From assembly GCF_023159225.1 (NCBI RefSeq), contig NC_063167.1, positions 77,071,298-77,135,297 on the forward strand: a DNA stretch of 64,000 bases, written 5' to 3'. Of this stretch, positions 33,965 to 44,114 are shown piece by piece. Under the pieces are notes generated by a model, which searched no databases, was not told the DNA's origin, and worked only from the letters and a program-made list of their open reading frames with translations. The position numbers were made by a program, and so were the translations under genes. The stretch's first letter is position 1, and every line of letters begins with the position of its first letter. The DNA is from Perognathus longimembris pacificus. Taxonomy: Eukaryota; Chordata; Mammalia; Rodentia; Heteromyidae.

Positions 33965-34634
33965 TAAAGGCTTTTGCCACTGTACACATCCATGGAGCCA
34001 TTTACCAAGAAAGGGGGCTACTGACAGCTGAAGGAAAGGCCATTAGAAACAGGCAGGAGGGCTGGGGATATAGCCTAGTGGCAAGAGTGCCTGCCTCGGA
34101 TACACGAGGCCCTAGGTTCGATTCCCCAGCACCACATATACAGAAAACGGCCAGAAGCGGCGCTGTGGCTCAAGTGGCAGAGTGCTAGCCTTGAGCAAAA
34201 GGAAGCCAGGGACAGTGCTCAGGCCCTGAGTCCAAGGCCCAGGACTGGCCAAAAAAAAAAAAAAAAAGAAACAGGCAGGAGATTTTAAGCCTCATCCGGG
34301 CCCTATGGGAACCAGCAAAGATTGCCATTATGCATTGCCCGAGTCATCAAAAGGGAGTTGATTCGGTGACTAGAGGGAATAATCTGGCCAACCAGGCAGC
34401 TAAGGAAGCAGCCCTCCAGCCCAGAGCAGAAGTATTGACTCCAGTAGACCCAGGACCGCGAGCTTTGCCTCCTGTGCCCCAGTATTCCCAAGAAGACTTG
34501 GAGTGGATAAAAAAAATTCCCAGGACCCACAAAACCCCGGACAGAGAAGGAAACGATGACTGGTGGAAAACTGGTGAAGGGAAACTTATCTTGCCACAAA
34601 GGCTGGGTAAGGGGATCCTTAAAAGAATCCACCG
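33965..34634 (+). pseudogene. pol: RNase H C-terminus and start of integrase, split by a SINE
   Basis: From about 33976 the sense frame resumes with the final RNase H segment (His-Ile-His-Gly-Ala) and runs to the SINE at 34060. After the SINE and its 15-bp duplication the same frame continues through the RNase H end (His-Cys-Pro-Ser-His-Gln-Lys-Gly, near 34331; Asn-Leu-Ala-Asn-Gln-Ala-Ala) into the integrase N-terminal extension, until the second SINE at 34637. SINE plus duplicate is 222 bases, a multiple of three, so frame is kept but SINE sequence interrupts the protein. Confidence 0.9.
34060..34266 (+). mobile_element. IDL-Geo SINE nested in pol, copy 1
   Basis: Full-length dimeric SINE with A-tail, flanked by perfect 15-bp duplications AGAAACAGGCAGGAG at 34045-34059 and 34267-34281. 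It inserted into the provirus after integration. Confidence 0.96.
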
Positions 34635-34636
34635 AG

Positions 34637-34840
34637 GCTGGGGATATAGCCTAGTGGCAAGAGTGCCTGCCTCGGATACACGAGGCCCTAGGTTCGATTC
34701 CCCAGCACCACATATGCAGAAAACGGCCAGAAGCGGCGCTGTGGCTCAAGTGGCAGAGTGCTAGCCTTGAGCAAAAAAGAAGCCAGGGACAGTGCTCAGG
34801 CCCTGAGTCCAAGGCCCAGGACTGGCCAAAAAAAAAAAAA
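34637..34840 (+). mobile_element. IDL-Geo SINE nested in pol, copy 2
   Basis: Full-length dimeric SINE with A-tail, flanked by perfect 16-bp duplications AAAAGAATCCACCGAG at 34621-34636 and 34841-34856. It splits the integrase zinc-binding domain. Confidence 0.96.
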
Positions 34841-35903
34841 AAAAGAATCCACCGAGCTTCTCACATGGGAACCCGAAGAATGCAGGACTTGCTCCGACAT
34901 TCCAAAGTAAAAATTAGACAAGGAGATCAACTTATTGAAGATATTGTTAAAAATTGCAAGGCCTGTCAGCTTACCAATGCCCCCAATCAACAAGTTACTA
35001 AAGGAGCTCGCCTCCATGGGGATAGGCCAGGCGTATATTGGGAAGTAGATTTCACAGAAATCAAACCTGGAAAATTTGGATACAAATATTTGCTAGTTTT
35101 TGTAGACACCTTTTCAGGATGGGTTGAAGCCTATCCAACAAAGCATGAGACTGCGAATGTAGTGGCTAAGAAGATCCTGGAAGAAATCCTACCCAGGTAT
35201 GGCTTCCCATCCACCATTGGGTCGGACAACGGACCAGCTTTCGTCTCAAAAGTAAGTCAGGGAATAGCCGCTGCACTGGGGACGGATTGGAAATTGCATT
35301 GTGCTTATAGACCCCAGAGTTCAGGACAGGTAGAGAGAATGAATCGGACTCTAAAAGAAACCTTAACTAAATTGGCCTTAGAGACTGGCGCAGACTGGGT
35401 GTCACTCCTTCCTTTTGCTCTACTTAGGGTAAGAAATTCTCCCTATCAGCTTGCCTTTACTCCTTTTGAAATAATGTACGGGTACCCCCGGCCCATTATC
35501 CCTAGCCTTCAGACTGAATTGCTTGCTGATTTGGATGATACTGAATTTTTGTGTAAACTTGATTATTTGCAGCTCGTGCACAAGAATATGTGGCCCCAAC
35601 TTAAGGCATTATATGATTCTGCTTCTGTCCCTACCCCCCCATTTATTCAGGCCAGGAGATTGGGTGTTCGTCCGGAGGCATAACCCCAAATCCTTAGAAC
35701 CACGATGGAAGGGACCCTACGTGGTGCTACTGACTACTCCCACCGCCCTTAAGGTAGATGGCGTCACCACTTGGGTCCATTGCTCCCACGCCAGGCCAGC
35801 TGAACCTTTTGCCCTGGACGATGACTACTGTAGTGGATGGGAAGTCTCCAAGCACCCGACTCAGCCGCTTCACCTTCACCTCAAGAAAAGAAAGTTAGAC
35901 TGA
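34841..35903 (+). pseudogene. pol: Integrase with intact DD35E triad, C-terminal frameshift
   Basis: The zinc-binding domain shows His codons at 34850 and 34862 and Cys codons at 34955 and 34964 (HHCC). The catalytic core has Asp at 35048 (Val-Asp-Phe-Thr-Glu), Asp at 35225 (Ser-Asp-Asn-Gly) and Glu at 35333 (Gln-Val-Glu-Arg), the last two 35 residues apart. The first frame runs to TAA near 35682, but the conserved C-terminal segment (Pro-Gly-Asp-Trp-Val) is in the next frame. The switch lies at the run of seven C at 35634-35640, a typical slippage indel. The second frame ends at TGA 35901-35903 and overlaps the env start. Confidence 0.93.
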
Positions 35904-36235
35904 ATATTGTTATAATTTTCTTTTTGCCTTCTTTCCTTACTACCTTGGCTAATGTTAATGTTATTTTTGGCAGCTCACTCCAAAGTGAGGTGAATCCTGC
36001 AGTCCCTTGGTAAAGTAGACTAAGGTTATAGGTTCCTGGCTAGGTAAGGTCAACGCCCCTGAGTCAGCCTGAAGAATTACAGAAGATAGATGATCTTCAC
36101 CCATTAGCCCCCCCTTTAAAACCGAGGGACCAGAGTTATTTTCGGATACTACTTTTGGCCCTACTGGCCCATGCCTTACCTCTATATCATCCCCTAGACA
36201 TGCAAGCCATTGAAATGGACAGAATGGAGCCATGA
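35837..36235 (+). pseudogene. env: env remnant: signal-peptide end and transmembrane/cytoplasmic tail only
   Basis: An ATG at 35837 opens a frame overlapping the end of pol, as in gammaretroviruses, and encodes a hydrophobic signal-like segment before TAA at 36011. The same frame has TAGs at 36029 and 36041, then is open for 63 codons to TGA 36233-36235. Its last part has a short hydrophobic leucine/alanine-rich run, then Leu-Tyr-His-Pro-Leu and an acidic tail, resembling a membrane anchor and cytoplasmic R-peptide region. Almost all surface and transmembrane subunit sequence is absent; the whole remnant is 399 bases where the family usually has about 1.9 kb. Confidence 0.65.
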
Positions 36236-36252
36236 TTGGCTCCCAAGGTACC

Positions 36253-36271
36253 AAAAAGAAAAAGGGGGAAA
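36253..36271 (+). promoter_or_regulatory. Polypurine tract
   Basis: AAAAAGAAAAAGGGGGAAA abuts the 3' LTR and is the plus-strand priming site of reverse transcription. Confidence 0.93.
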
Positions 36272-36579
36272 TGAGGTGCCAGACTTTGAAGTCAGGCCCC
36301 ACCACGTGAACCCCATTTTAGAATCGAACCCTGAGCCAATCAGATTTGTACCTGTGTTCTAATCTGGCTTGCACAGCTGATTGTTGTAACCTTGTTCTTT
36401 GCCTTTATAAGCCCTGTGTAATCACAGCTTGGGGCTCCCTCCTAACCTCCGCTGTGTCGGTGGGTAGGACGAGGCCCGCGTTGGCAGCTTGTTAAATAAA
36501 GCCTTGCCTTGCTTTTGCATTTCGGAGTGTCTGAATCTTGGTGGTCTTCTTGGGGGTGGTCTTGCGACTTGGCACAACA
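36272..36579 (+). repeat. Provirus 3' LTR
   Basis: 308 bp, collinear with the 5' LTR at an offset of 6715 bases and no indels. The five substitutions are at 36331, 36366, 36430, 36479 and 36539. The polyadenylation signal is at 36495-36500. Confidence 0.97.
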
Positions 36580-36583
36580 ATAG
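36580..36583. repeat. Target-site duplication ATAG, right copy
   Basis: Exact match to 29553-29556. The paired copies show that both LTRs came from one integration event. Confidence 0.93.
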
Positions 36584-36679
36584 ATGCGCCAAGGCTAGCT
36601 TTTTAGCCACCCTACCCTTATTCATGATGGTCTCCCTGCCCACATTTGATTGCCACTGTTGCCTTAGAGGCTGCAATGT

Positions 36680-37046
36680 TAGTTAAGCAGAGTAGCTCAC
36701 ACCTGTAATCCCAGCTACTAGAGAGTTGGATAATGGGAGAATTTTGCTTCGTGGCCAGTCCAGGCAAAAAATTAGTGAGACTCCATCCCAATCAAAGTCA
36801 AGTTAGGTGGTACACATCTGTCATCCCAGCTGTTGGGTAGAGGCCATAGATATGAGGATCAAAGTCTAAGGCTGGCTCTGGGCAAAAACAAAAAAGCAAA
36901 CAAAACAAAAAACTAGTGAGGTACTCTCCAAAAAATACCCAAAAAGAAAAAGAAAAGAAAAGGCTGAATGTGTGGCTCAAGTGGTAGAGTATCTGCTTAG
37001 TAAGGATGAAAACCTGATTTAAAACCTCATACCTCCAAGTAACAAT
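36680..37046 (+). mobile_element. Multi-monomer SINE: two B1-like units plus tRNA-like end
   Basis: Monomer 1 (TAGCTCACACCTGTAATCCC), monomer 2 (GGTACACATCTGTCATCCC), an A-rich linker, then ID-like GTGGCTCAAGTGGTAGAGTA. Confidence 0.72.
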
Positions 37047-37429
37047 AACAAAACTCTGCTGTATTGTGCCTGGAAGATAATTTGAAAACAAAACTGATGC
37101 CTATGTGCTATTTCACTTGTCATGCCCAAGAGAGCAGTAACTATGAAGGATGTCTGAAGCCAAAGTTCATGGCTCAGGCTAGTGGCTCCATTAGGGCAAA
37201 GGCTCCAGGCTCATTGCCAGATCTCCTTCCCTTGCCAGTTAGGAAAACATCTAAAGGGCAACAAGAACCCAAAGCACTGTACTCTTCAGGTTCTGCATTT
37301 CAGCACTGAGATGCCTTATATTCTCTGAAATTTCAACAGTAATAAAGCAAAACAATGAATGAGCTCCTACTGCCCGCCCCCCCCCCCAGGACTGGGAGAA
37401 CAGAGCATTCATCAACCATCTATCTATAG

Positions 37430-37600
37430 TTACAGTGTGCCAGACACTATGGGTACTTCAAACACACTTTAACTGTCACAGGAGTGGGATGTCTTCCTCT
37501 CCCCAGAGAGGGAAGCTCTCATGAGCACATAGTAAGAAGGTAAGACAAGAAGGTAGGCATTCGACCTTGGACTTCCAGTCTCCAAAACTGAGAAAATAGA
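37430..37600 (+). repeat. MIR fragment
   Basis: GTGTGCCAGACACTATGGGT and later core-like sequence up to GGACTTCCAGTCTCC. Confidence 0.5.
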
Positions 37601-37616
37601 TTTCTGTTGTTTAAGC

Positions 37617-37640
37617 TGGGGGGGGGGGGGGGAGGAGGGA

Positions 37641-37688
<48 letters not shown>

Positions 37689-37691
37689 TGT
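37617..37691. repeat. G-run then (GT)n
   Basis: A run of about 14 G, GGAGGAGGG, then a long GT repeat. Confidence 0.95.
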
Positions 37692-37699
37692 GTAGAGTA

Positions 37700-38705
37700 C
37701 ATCATCTGTGATTGGCTCAGGCACAGGATTATGCTGGCCAATTAGGGCACAGGAGCATCAGCTCCAGACTTGGGAGGCAGCAAGTGGAATTGGAGCGCTC
37801 TGCACTTTCTGATGGTATTGCAAAGCTGGGGGCAGTGGTGGTGGCTCTGTGGGCTGAGCTTGGAGAGAGTGTTTTGAGGATGGATCTAACCCAAGGAAAG
37901 GTGGAGAGCTAAATAGGTGGTGGGAGAGAGGTCCTTGATGATGTGTGGGCACCCATGTCCAGTCAGGCAGCATCAACAATGGCACCCCTGGAGATTTTCC
38001 ATTCATTAAGCTAATCAGTGTGACTTTGCTCATGCTCGTTTGAGTTGACCTTCTGTCTCTTTATTATGCATTATTGCTCCACCTCCTCCTTTCCCCCACC
38101 AAAGGCAATTTGAGAGCTCTCTCATCACTGTCAGCCTTACTGACCCTTAGTTAATGGTGGATTCTGGGGGTATAATAGCATCGAAGTCCAGAGGTGTTTC
38201 CTATTCATTCTGAGGTGGTGGGGAGTGTTGTTGATAAATAGCAGAACACTGAATTGTGGACTAATGTTCTAAAGCCAGAGGTGCCGGCAGGCCTTGGAAA
38301 GAAGGGAAGTGGTGTCTGTCGAAGAGAAGACATGACCTTCACTTGAAGTGCGGTAGGCGATGTTAAATGGGGCAGTAGGCACTTGGTGAGAGGTCAGACA
38401 TGAAAATGCAGTTTGAAGGAGGCATCCGTGGAGGTGAAAGGTGATGTTTCAGCAGGCTGCGCAAGGAAGGAAAATGCAGAGCCAAGTGAGCCATGAGACA
38501 GACATCCAGGAGATGGAGATAGAGAGGAGGGAGCAGAGACACTGCCATAGCTCCTAATCTACTTAGCATAGCTTTGTTCTAGGAGGGACACAGCGGAGAT
38601 ATCTCCTTCAGAGAAGGATGGCCTCTGCATGAACATATACACCAGTGCTCAGAAAACGTAGACCCTTGTTAATGCCATGAGAATCCATTATTCTGACTCA
38701 TTTAT
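37700..38705. other. Unassigned stretch
   Basis: No gene or clear repeat recognised. Confidence 0.5.
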
Positions 38706-38707
38706 TA

Positions 38708-38950
38708 AAAAAAAAATTTGGTGCCATCCTAGGGCTTGAACTCAAGGTCTACTAGTGCTCTCCTTGAGCTGTTTTGCTAAAAGCTAGTGCCCTACCATTT
38801 GAGCCACAGCTCCACTTCCATATTTTTCATGATTAATTGGAGACAAGAATCTCAGACTTTCCTGCCTGGGCTAGCTTTGAACCTAGGTCCTCAGATTTCA
38901 GCCTCCTGAGTATGTAAGATTACAGACATGAGACTGTGGTGCCTGACTTC
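38708..38950 (-). mobile_element. 7SL-Geo SINE, minus strand
   Basis: Geo complement, linker GATTAATTGGAGACAAGAAT and B1-like complement. Confidence 0.82.
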
Positions 38951-39180
38951 TTTCATTTCTTTTGCAGTTGAACAACAGCAACAATAACCCTGAGCATTAA
39001 GAGCAAACTGTCATCAGTGACTCTGGCCTTAGTAAATAATTTCTATTTTGAAGACAATTTCAGAATGTCAGAGAATGAAGTATCTTTCATGTGTAATTTG
39101 GTTTGGTTAAATTTGGGAGCAAATCAACATAGAGTGTCAGGATAAAGCTGAAATTATATTTTAGAGCAGAACCTTGTTGA

Positions 39181-39182
<2 letters not shown>

Positions 39183-39213
<31 letters not shown>

Positions 39214-39231
39214 TGTGTGTCTGTGTGTGTG
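39183..39231. repeat. (GT)n microsatellite
   Basis: GT units with two CT interruptions. Confidence 0.96.
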
Positions 39232-40049
39232 CAGGGTCTTTCAGTTATTTTGAGAAGTGTGCAGGATGGAAAATAGCTCATGTGAGAAGATCATACCCTG
39301 ATAGGGACCTGTTGGTGGAGATGTGGATATAAGAATTTTGTTTTTCCTGGCAGTGTGGCTCAAGCCCTTGTTTATCTAGAATGAGAGAGAAGAGATCAGA
39401 CTGGAGAGGTGTATTATTGAGTCCATTCAATTCTCAAGGTAGTTCACTGCTTCTCATGGGGGGGTCACCTGCCTTCCATGTGATGTTACAGGCTCTCAGG
39501 CCATGTTCTTGCCCTTGAGGAGGAGGCCACCACCAATGGGATCAGTGCTTTTCAACACATCTTGGCTTTCTGAACCTATGCTCCATCCATCTACCTCTGT
39601 CCTGGAATGCCAGGCAGAAATGACAGATACTGAAATGTGTTTTTTTTCATGACCACCATCCATCCCAGACTTTGCTCCCACATCACTTGTGATTGCAGAT
39701 AGATCTGATGCATTGCAGTCCAGCCTTTGGGGTTATTCACTGGGAGAAAAATGTTCCAGGAATTCAGAAAGGTAGGAGATGGAGTCAACAGACTTAGAAG
39801 ATGGCAGTCCCTCCCTGGAGCTGTGTGGAAGACACAGGTGTGTCCTGGTGTGGAGCCCCTCAGCTCCTGTTCCACCCTTAAACTTGCAGTTGCCTCTGAA
39901 AAGCATGCAAGGCCTCTCTCCCGGTCCCCTCACTTCTCACTGGGCAGCTTTTCCACCCTAGCCTTGTGTTAGTCAACTGTGTTAGTTTATTTCCTGTTGT
40001 ATGGGGCCTTAAACAACACATGTAAGTTTTTATAGCTGGGCTGTAGCAG

Positions 40050-40050
<1 letters not shown>

Positions 40051-40099
<49 letters not shown>
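40051..40099. repeat. (GT)n microsatellite
   Basis: About 24 GT units beside a minus-strand SINE. Confidence 0.97.
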
Positions 40100-40316
40100 T
40101 AGTACTGGGGCTTGAACTCAGAACTCAAGGCCTCATGTTCTTGCTCAACTTTCTATCATTTGAGCCATGCCTCCAGTCCAGCATTTTTGCTGGTTAATTG
40201 GACACGGAGTCTCATGGACTTCTCTGTCCAAGTTGGCCTCCAACATTGATCCTCAGATCTCAGTCTCCAGAGTACAGCTAGGATTGCAAGTGCAAGCCAC
40301 CATTGTCCTTTGGGCT
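40100..40316 (-). mobile_element. 7SL-Geo SINE, minus strand
   Basis: Both halves, next to a long GT repeat. Confidence 0.8.
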
Positions 40317-40714
40317 CTAGGGTTTTTGAGGGCAAACATTGGAAGGCTTTTAAGAGGGGTAATAGAACTCAGTGTCAGAAAGGCAATATTGGGAGATGCC
40401 CAGTTCAGATCTGCCATCCTAAAAGCATTAAAATGCAGTCCTACAAATATCTGTAAGGGCACACTGGCCCTTCCTTTGTTTCTGAAAAGGACAAAAACCG
40501 TAGTCCATGGCTGACCTTTCCATTTTCAAGTAGGTCTTGATCAGAAAGCCAGCATGAGCAATTACATCCTGGTGGTGTAGGTGCATCTAAGAAGGCAGAA
40601 GTTTATCAAGGATGCAACCTCAGGAATGAGCACCTGGACCATGCAAAGACAGAAGAGCACTCAGGAAGATGCCTAGAACTTTAGAGAAGAGTCATTGGCA
40701 TTCTGGGTTCATAC

Positions 40715-40885
40715 CCTATGAAGGGCTATGTGACCTAATCCTCTTAGGCACAGATTAGAAACAAAAGCATTATTTCTGTTGGAGGATGCTCAAAGGATTA
40801 CCAGGAGTAAATTAGTGAGGAATTCTCCTAATTCCTGGCACACAGTAAGTATAGGACACAATTGTAACTATTAGGATGTAATTAT
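40715..40885 (+). repeat. MIR fragment
   Basis: CTGGGTTCATACCCTATGAA, TGTGACCTAATCCTCTTAGG and TGGCACACAGTAAGTATAGG. Confidence 0.45.
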
Positions 40886-41104
40886 TCTTTTCTTATAGGG
40901 AGTAGAACAGACACTTGAGAAAGTAAAATTCTTGTGGAGGAGAGAAAATAAGAAAATAGGAGACACCAAAGAAATCCCCTTTCTATAATTACAAATTCAT
41001 AAACTCTCCTCCCACCAAATAATGTTGTGAGAGAAAAACAAGAACATTGGGGAGGAAAACAATCCTACCTATCTACTACCTACCTACCTATCTGTACCTT
41101 TGAT

Positions 41105-41105
41105 T

Positions 41106-41170
<65 letters not shown>
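41105..41170. repeat. (GT)n then (GA)n
   Basis: Compound dinucleotide repeat preceded by CTAC/CTAT tetranucleotides. Confidence 0.96.
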
Positions 41171-41172
<2 letters not shown>

Positions 41173-41174
41173 AA

Positions 41175-43137
41175 TTAGTAAGTAGAATGATTTTCAGATG
41201 TTAGAATTTGAAATATTTGAATTAAGATGCTAGAATGCCTAGCAGATCTCTGGCCCACCAAGGCCTGTTAATCTGGGTTCTTCAGAGATCAAAGAAATTT
41301 CTTGAATTCTTCCAGAGTGGGGGGTGAGGGAGCAATGCAGTAGCCCCTGTGCAGCAGCCCCCTTTAAGGGAACAGCCTCCAAAGCCCCCAGATTGAACCT
41401 GGGATAACACTTCCATCATTTCCTGTGCTGCCTGCTAGGTGAGCAGGGGATCAGCGGCTGTGTGGTTTAGAGCTAATGCTTACAGGAACAGGAGCACTGT
41501 TTTCATCTTTACCCATAAATCCCCAGACCAGACTTGTATTTCCTGTTGGAAAACCCAATGTGTGGAGTGCCTAGGAATTCTGGAGAACAAATGACAGTCA
41601 TGTGAGTGAGTAGTTTTCTAAGGACTCAGAGATGGGACGGATGAAGAAGACAGAAGGTTGGGGTTCCGAGCTTCCAGCTTCCCTTTGTGTTGGTCTCAGG
41701 TGGCCTCTCTTCCACCGAGCAACTTCACACTGCTCCATAGGACAACACCATAAGAACAATGAGTCATAATATTACTAGCATCAACAAACAGTAGCCATAG
41801 CAATTCCCACACATTTAGTATCTACCGGGTGCTGGAAACCATACCAGGAGTTAATATATAATATGCATTTTTTCCACAACAACCCTAGGGAAAAAAATCT
41901 CCCAAGTTTAGTGTATAGTCTGTAACAAACAAGTCAGGTTTTATTTCCCTTGCTTCCCAGGCTAGGGACCAGGCTGAATTAGAGAGAAAAATGTGTGCTC
42001 AAGTCCACACAGCCTGCTGCAGACAGAGCTGGCATCTGGTCTGTAACCTTCTTGTGCACAAAGATCTTGATGTGCACATCTTTTTTGCCCTTCATGATCC
42101 AGCTCCCTCCACCCCCCATCCATTGTGCAGAAGGTCCTCAGCAAATGTAACTCAAGAAGTATTTGCCATCCCTACCAGGGCAGTTCTGTGTCAAGTGCCT
42201 GTCAATATACATCTTAGGGAGGAGTAGAAGGAAAAGCGACAATGCTCTGACATCAGATCCCACCTGCCCTGTGCTGCCGGCAGCCATACAGCCTACCTTT
42301 CTTTAGTCGCACATGTGCATGTCCCAGCAGATGCCTTGACGTAGAGCTGGAATCCACTTTATCCATTGACTGAACCAGAAGCTTTATTTGTGTATCTTCA
42401 GAATTAGACTCACAAAGGTTGCATTGCTCAAGGTTATCCTGTTAGCACAGGACAGAATTGGGACATGAATGCTGGTCACCTTCTCAATCTTCTCCATCCC
42501 TTCATACAACAGCCACACAGTTGAGAAGGAACTACGGCTCCGATGGTCTTCCTCTTGCTCAACAGTCCCAAGGTGCTCAGTGTGGTGGAGTGACTCCGCC
42601 CACATGCTGGCCTGGCCTAGGGGCCCCTGGGCATGAGCAGAAGCCCCAGTGCAGAGCAGGGAAGGACAGCTGGGTCTGCAGGAGTCAGGCTCCAAGATGG
42701 ACTATGTGAGCCAAGGGAGAAGGTTCTTTTCCCAACATTTCATTCCTAATGTGCCCTAAATGACCTGCTGGAATGATCCAAACAAGCTACCAACTTGTTG
42801 TTTATTTCTGTAGGTCAGAATTGGTTAAGATGTGTTGAGATTTCATCAGTTATTTATTTCTATGTGAACTTCCAGGATGATTGACAGGTAGGCAAATCTT
42901 TCTTATTTAGTTAAATGTATGAATATGGTACATTTGGATATACTACTATTTTATAAAGTTGCTGTGCTCTGTGCTGAGTTTCACATAGTAATGGCTATTG
43001 CTTTCCTGAAAGAAATTATGCTCCAGAATAGAACTATGTTCCTTATGTGCTGTATCTTCTCTTAAAGTGTATCAACAAATTCAAATTCTCTGAAAGAATC
43101 TGTGGTAACAAAAAAAATACTATTAAGATTCAAAGCA
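41175..43137. other. Unassigned stretch
   Basis: Possible MIR traces at 41995-42045 and 42370-42480; no coding evidence. Confidence 0.45.
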
Positions 43138-43556
43138 AACTGAATGTGTCACTGCATGCCTAGAATTCTAGCTATTCAGGAGGTGGAAATAGGAAGATCT
43201 GGGTGAAAAGACAATCTGGGGTAAAAAAATGGAAGAGTAGGCTGGGAGTGGTGGGAGACAGAGATAAGAACAATTGAGTTTCAAGGCCAGTCCAGCTCCT
43301 CCCCCCCAAAAAAAAGTGCAAGGTCCATCTCAACTAACAAGCCAAGAGTGGTGTTTTGTACTTGTAATCCCAGCCATGCAGGAAGAATAAGTAGGAGAAT
43401 GTCAGACTAAAGCCAACTTGACAAAAATACTAGATCTTATCCAAAACAAAACAAACAAAACCCCAAAATAAAAGCTGAGAGTATCTTAGGATGTTGCTCA
43501 AATGATAGAATGCCTATTGAGGTCCTTAGTTCAAATACTAGGACCATAAAATAATA
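43138..43556 (+). mobile_element. Multi-monomer SINE, about 420 bp
   Basis: Three B1-like segments separated by A-rich linkers (starts near 43140, 43230 and 43340) and a tRNA-like end with GTTGCTCAAATGATAGAATG. Confidence 0.65.
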
Positions 43557-43558
43557 AA

Positions 43559-43785
43559 GGCTGGGCACCAGTAGCTCACGCCAGTAATCCTAGCTACTCA
43601 GGAGGCTGAGATCTGAGGCTCATGATTCAAAGTCAGCTGGGCAGGAAAGTCCACATGACTCTTATTTCCAAATTAACCACCAGAAAACTGGAAGTGGTGC
43701 TGTGGCTCAAATGGTAGAGTGGTAGCTTTGAGCAGACACATTCATGGACAGTGCCCAGGCCCTGAGTTCACGCCCACGACTGACA
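43559..43785 (+). mobile_element. 7SL-Geo SINE
   Basis: Clear full-length copy: GGCTGGGCACCAGTAGCTCA through GTGGCTCAAATGGTAGAGTG; followed by an ATC repeat. Confidence 0.87.
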
Positions 43786-43799
43786 TCATCACCATCTGA

Positions 43800-43837
<38 letters not shown>

Positions 43838-43858
43838 CCATCACCATCATCATTATTA
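43786..43858. repeat. (ATC)n microsatellite
   Basis: Continues from the tail of the SINE at 43559. Confidence 0.96.
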
Positions 43859-43922
43859 AAGTAACCCAAATCTCTGTTTTCAAGGGAAGACTTACAATTC
43901 AGTTACAGAGAAAACACTAGAG

Positions 43923-44110
43923 TTGGCAGCACTGAACACCTCCGGCTCTGTGCCAAGCTCTGCAAGAGCAGTCTCACTAACTCTGCCTGCCTGTTTGGGG
44001 ATGAGGTTCTAGCAGCTGCAAACCTGAGAGGTTCAGGAGGTTTTGTGTCTTCCCCAAGGTCACAACTACAGAGAAGGGCAGAGCTAGGATTGTGCCAAGC
44101 ATCTCACTCC
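43923..44110 (+). repeat. MIR fragment
   Basis: GAGGTTCAGGAGG, CCCCAAGGTCACAACTACAG, GGGCAGAGCTAGGATTGTG. Confidence 0.6.
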
Positions 44111-44114
44111 ACGA

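Larger units (their letters stand above)
29557..36579 (+). mobile_element. Class I (gammaretrovirus-like) endogenous provirus, 7.0 kb, full structure but defective
   Basis: Order is LTR, primer site, leader, gag, pro-pol, env remnant, polypurine tract, LTR. Both LTRs are 308 bp, start TG and end CA, and ATAG flanks the whole element. Class I assignment rests on the tRNA-Pro-like primer site, a Gag starting Met-Gly with a PPPY motif, a single CCHC-type box, gag and pol in one frame separated by a stop codon, and the integrase pattern. The two LTRs differ at 5 of 308 sites (1.6%), so the insertion is young, roughly 2-4 million years if 2-4e-9 substitutions per site per year is assumed. Many breaks make it non-coding as a virus. 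Confidence 0.97.

Noticed and set aside
34060..34130. tRNA-like A and B boxes suggesting a tRNA gene
   Set aside because: They belong to the ID-derived half of the SINE; no mature tRNA cloverleaf or terminator.
35961..36305. 114-codon minus-strand frame over the env remnant and 3' LTR
   Set aside because: The plus strand carries the env-tail-like frame and polypurine tract here, and the minus frame runs into the LTR; it is a shadow.
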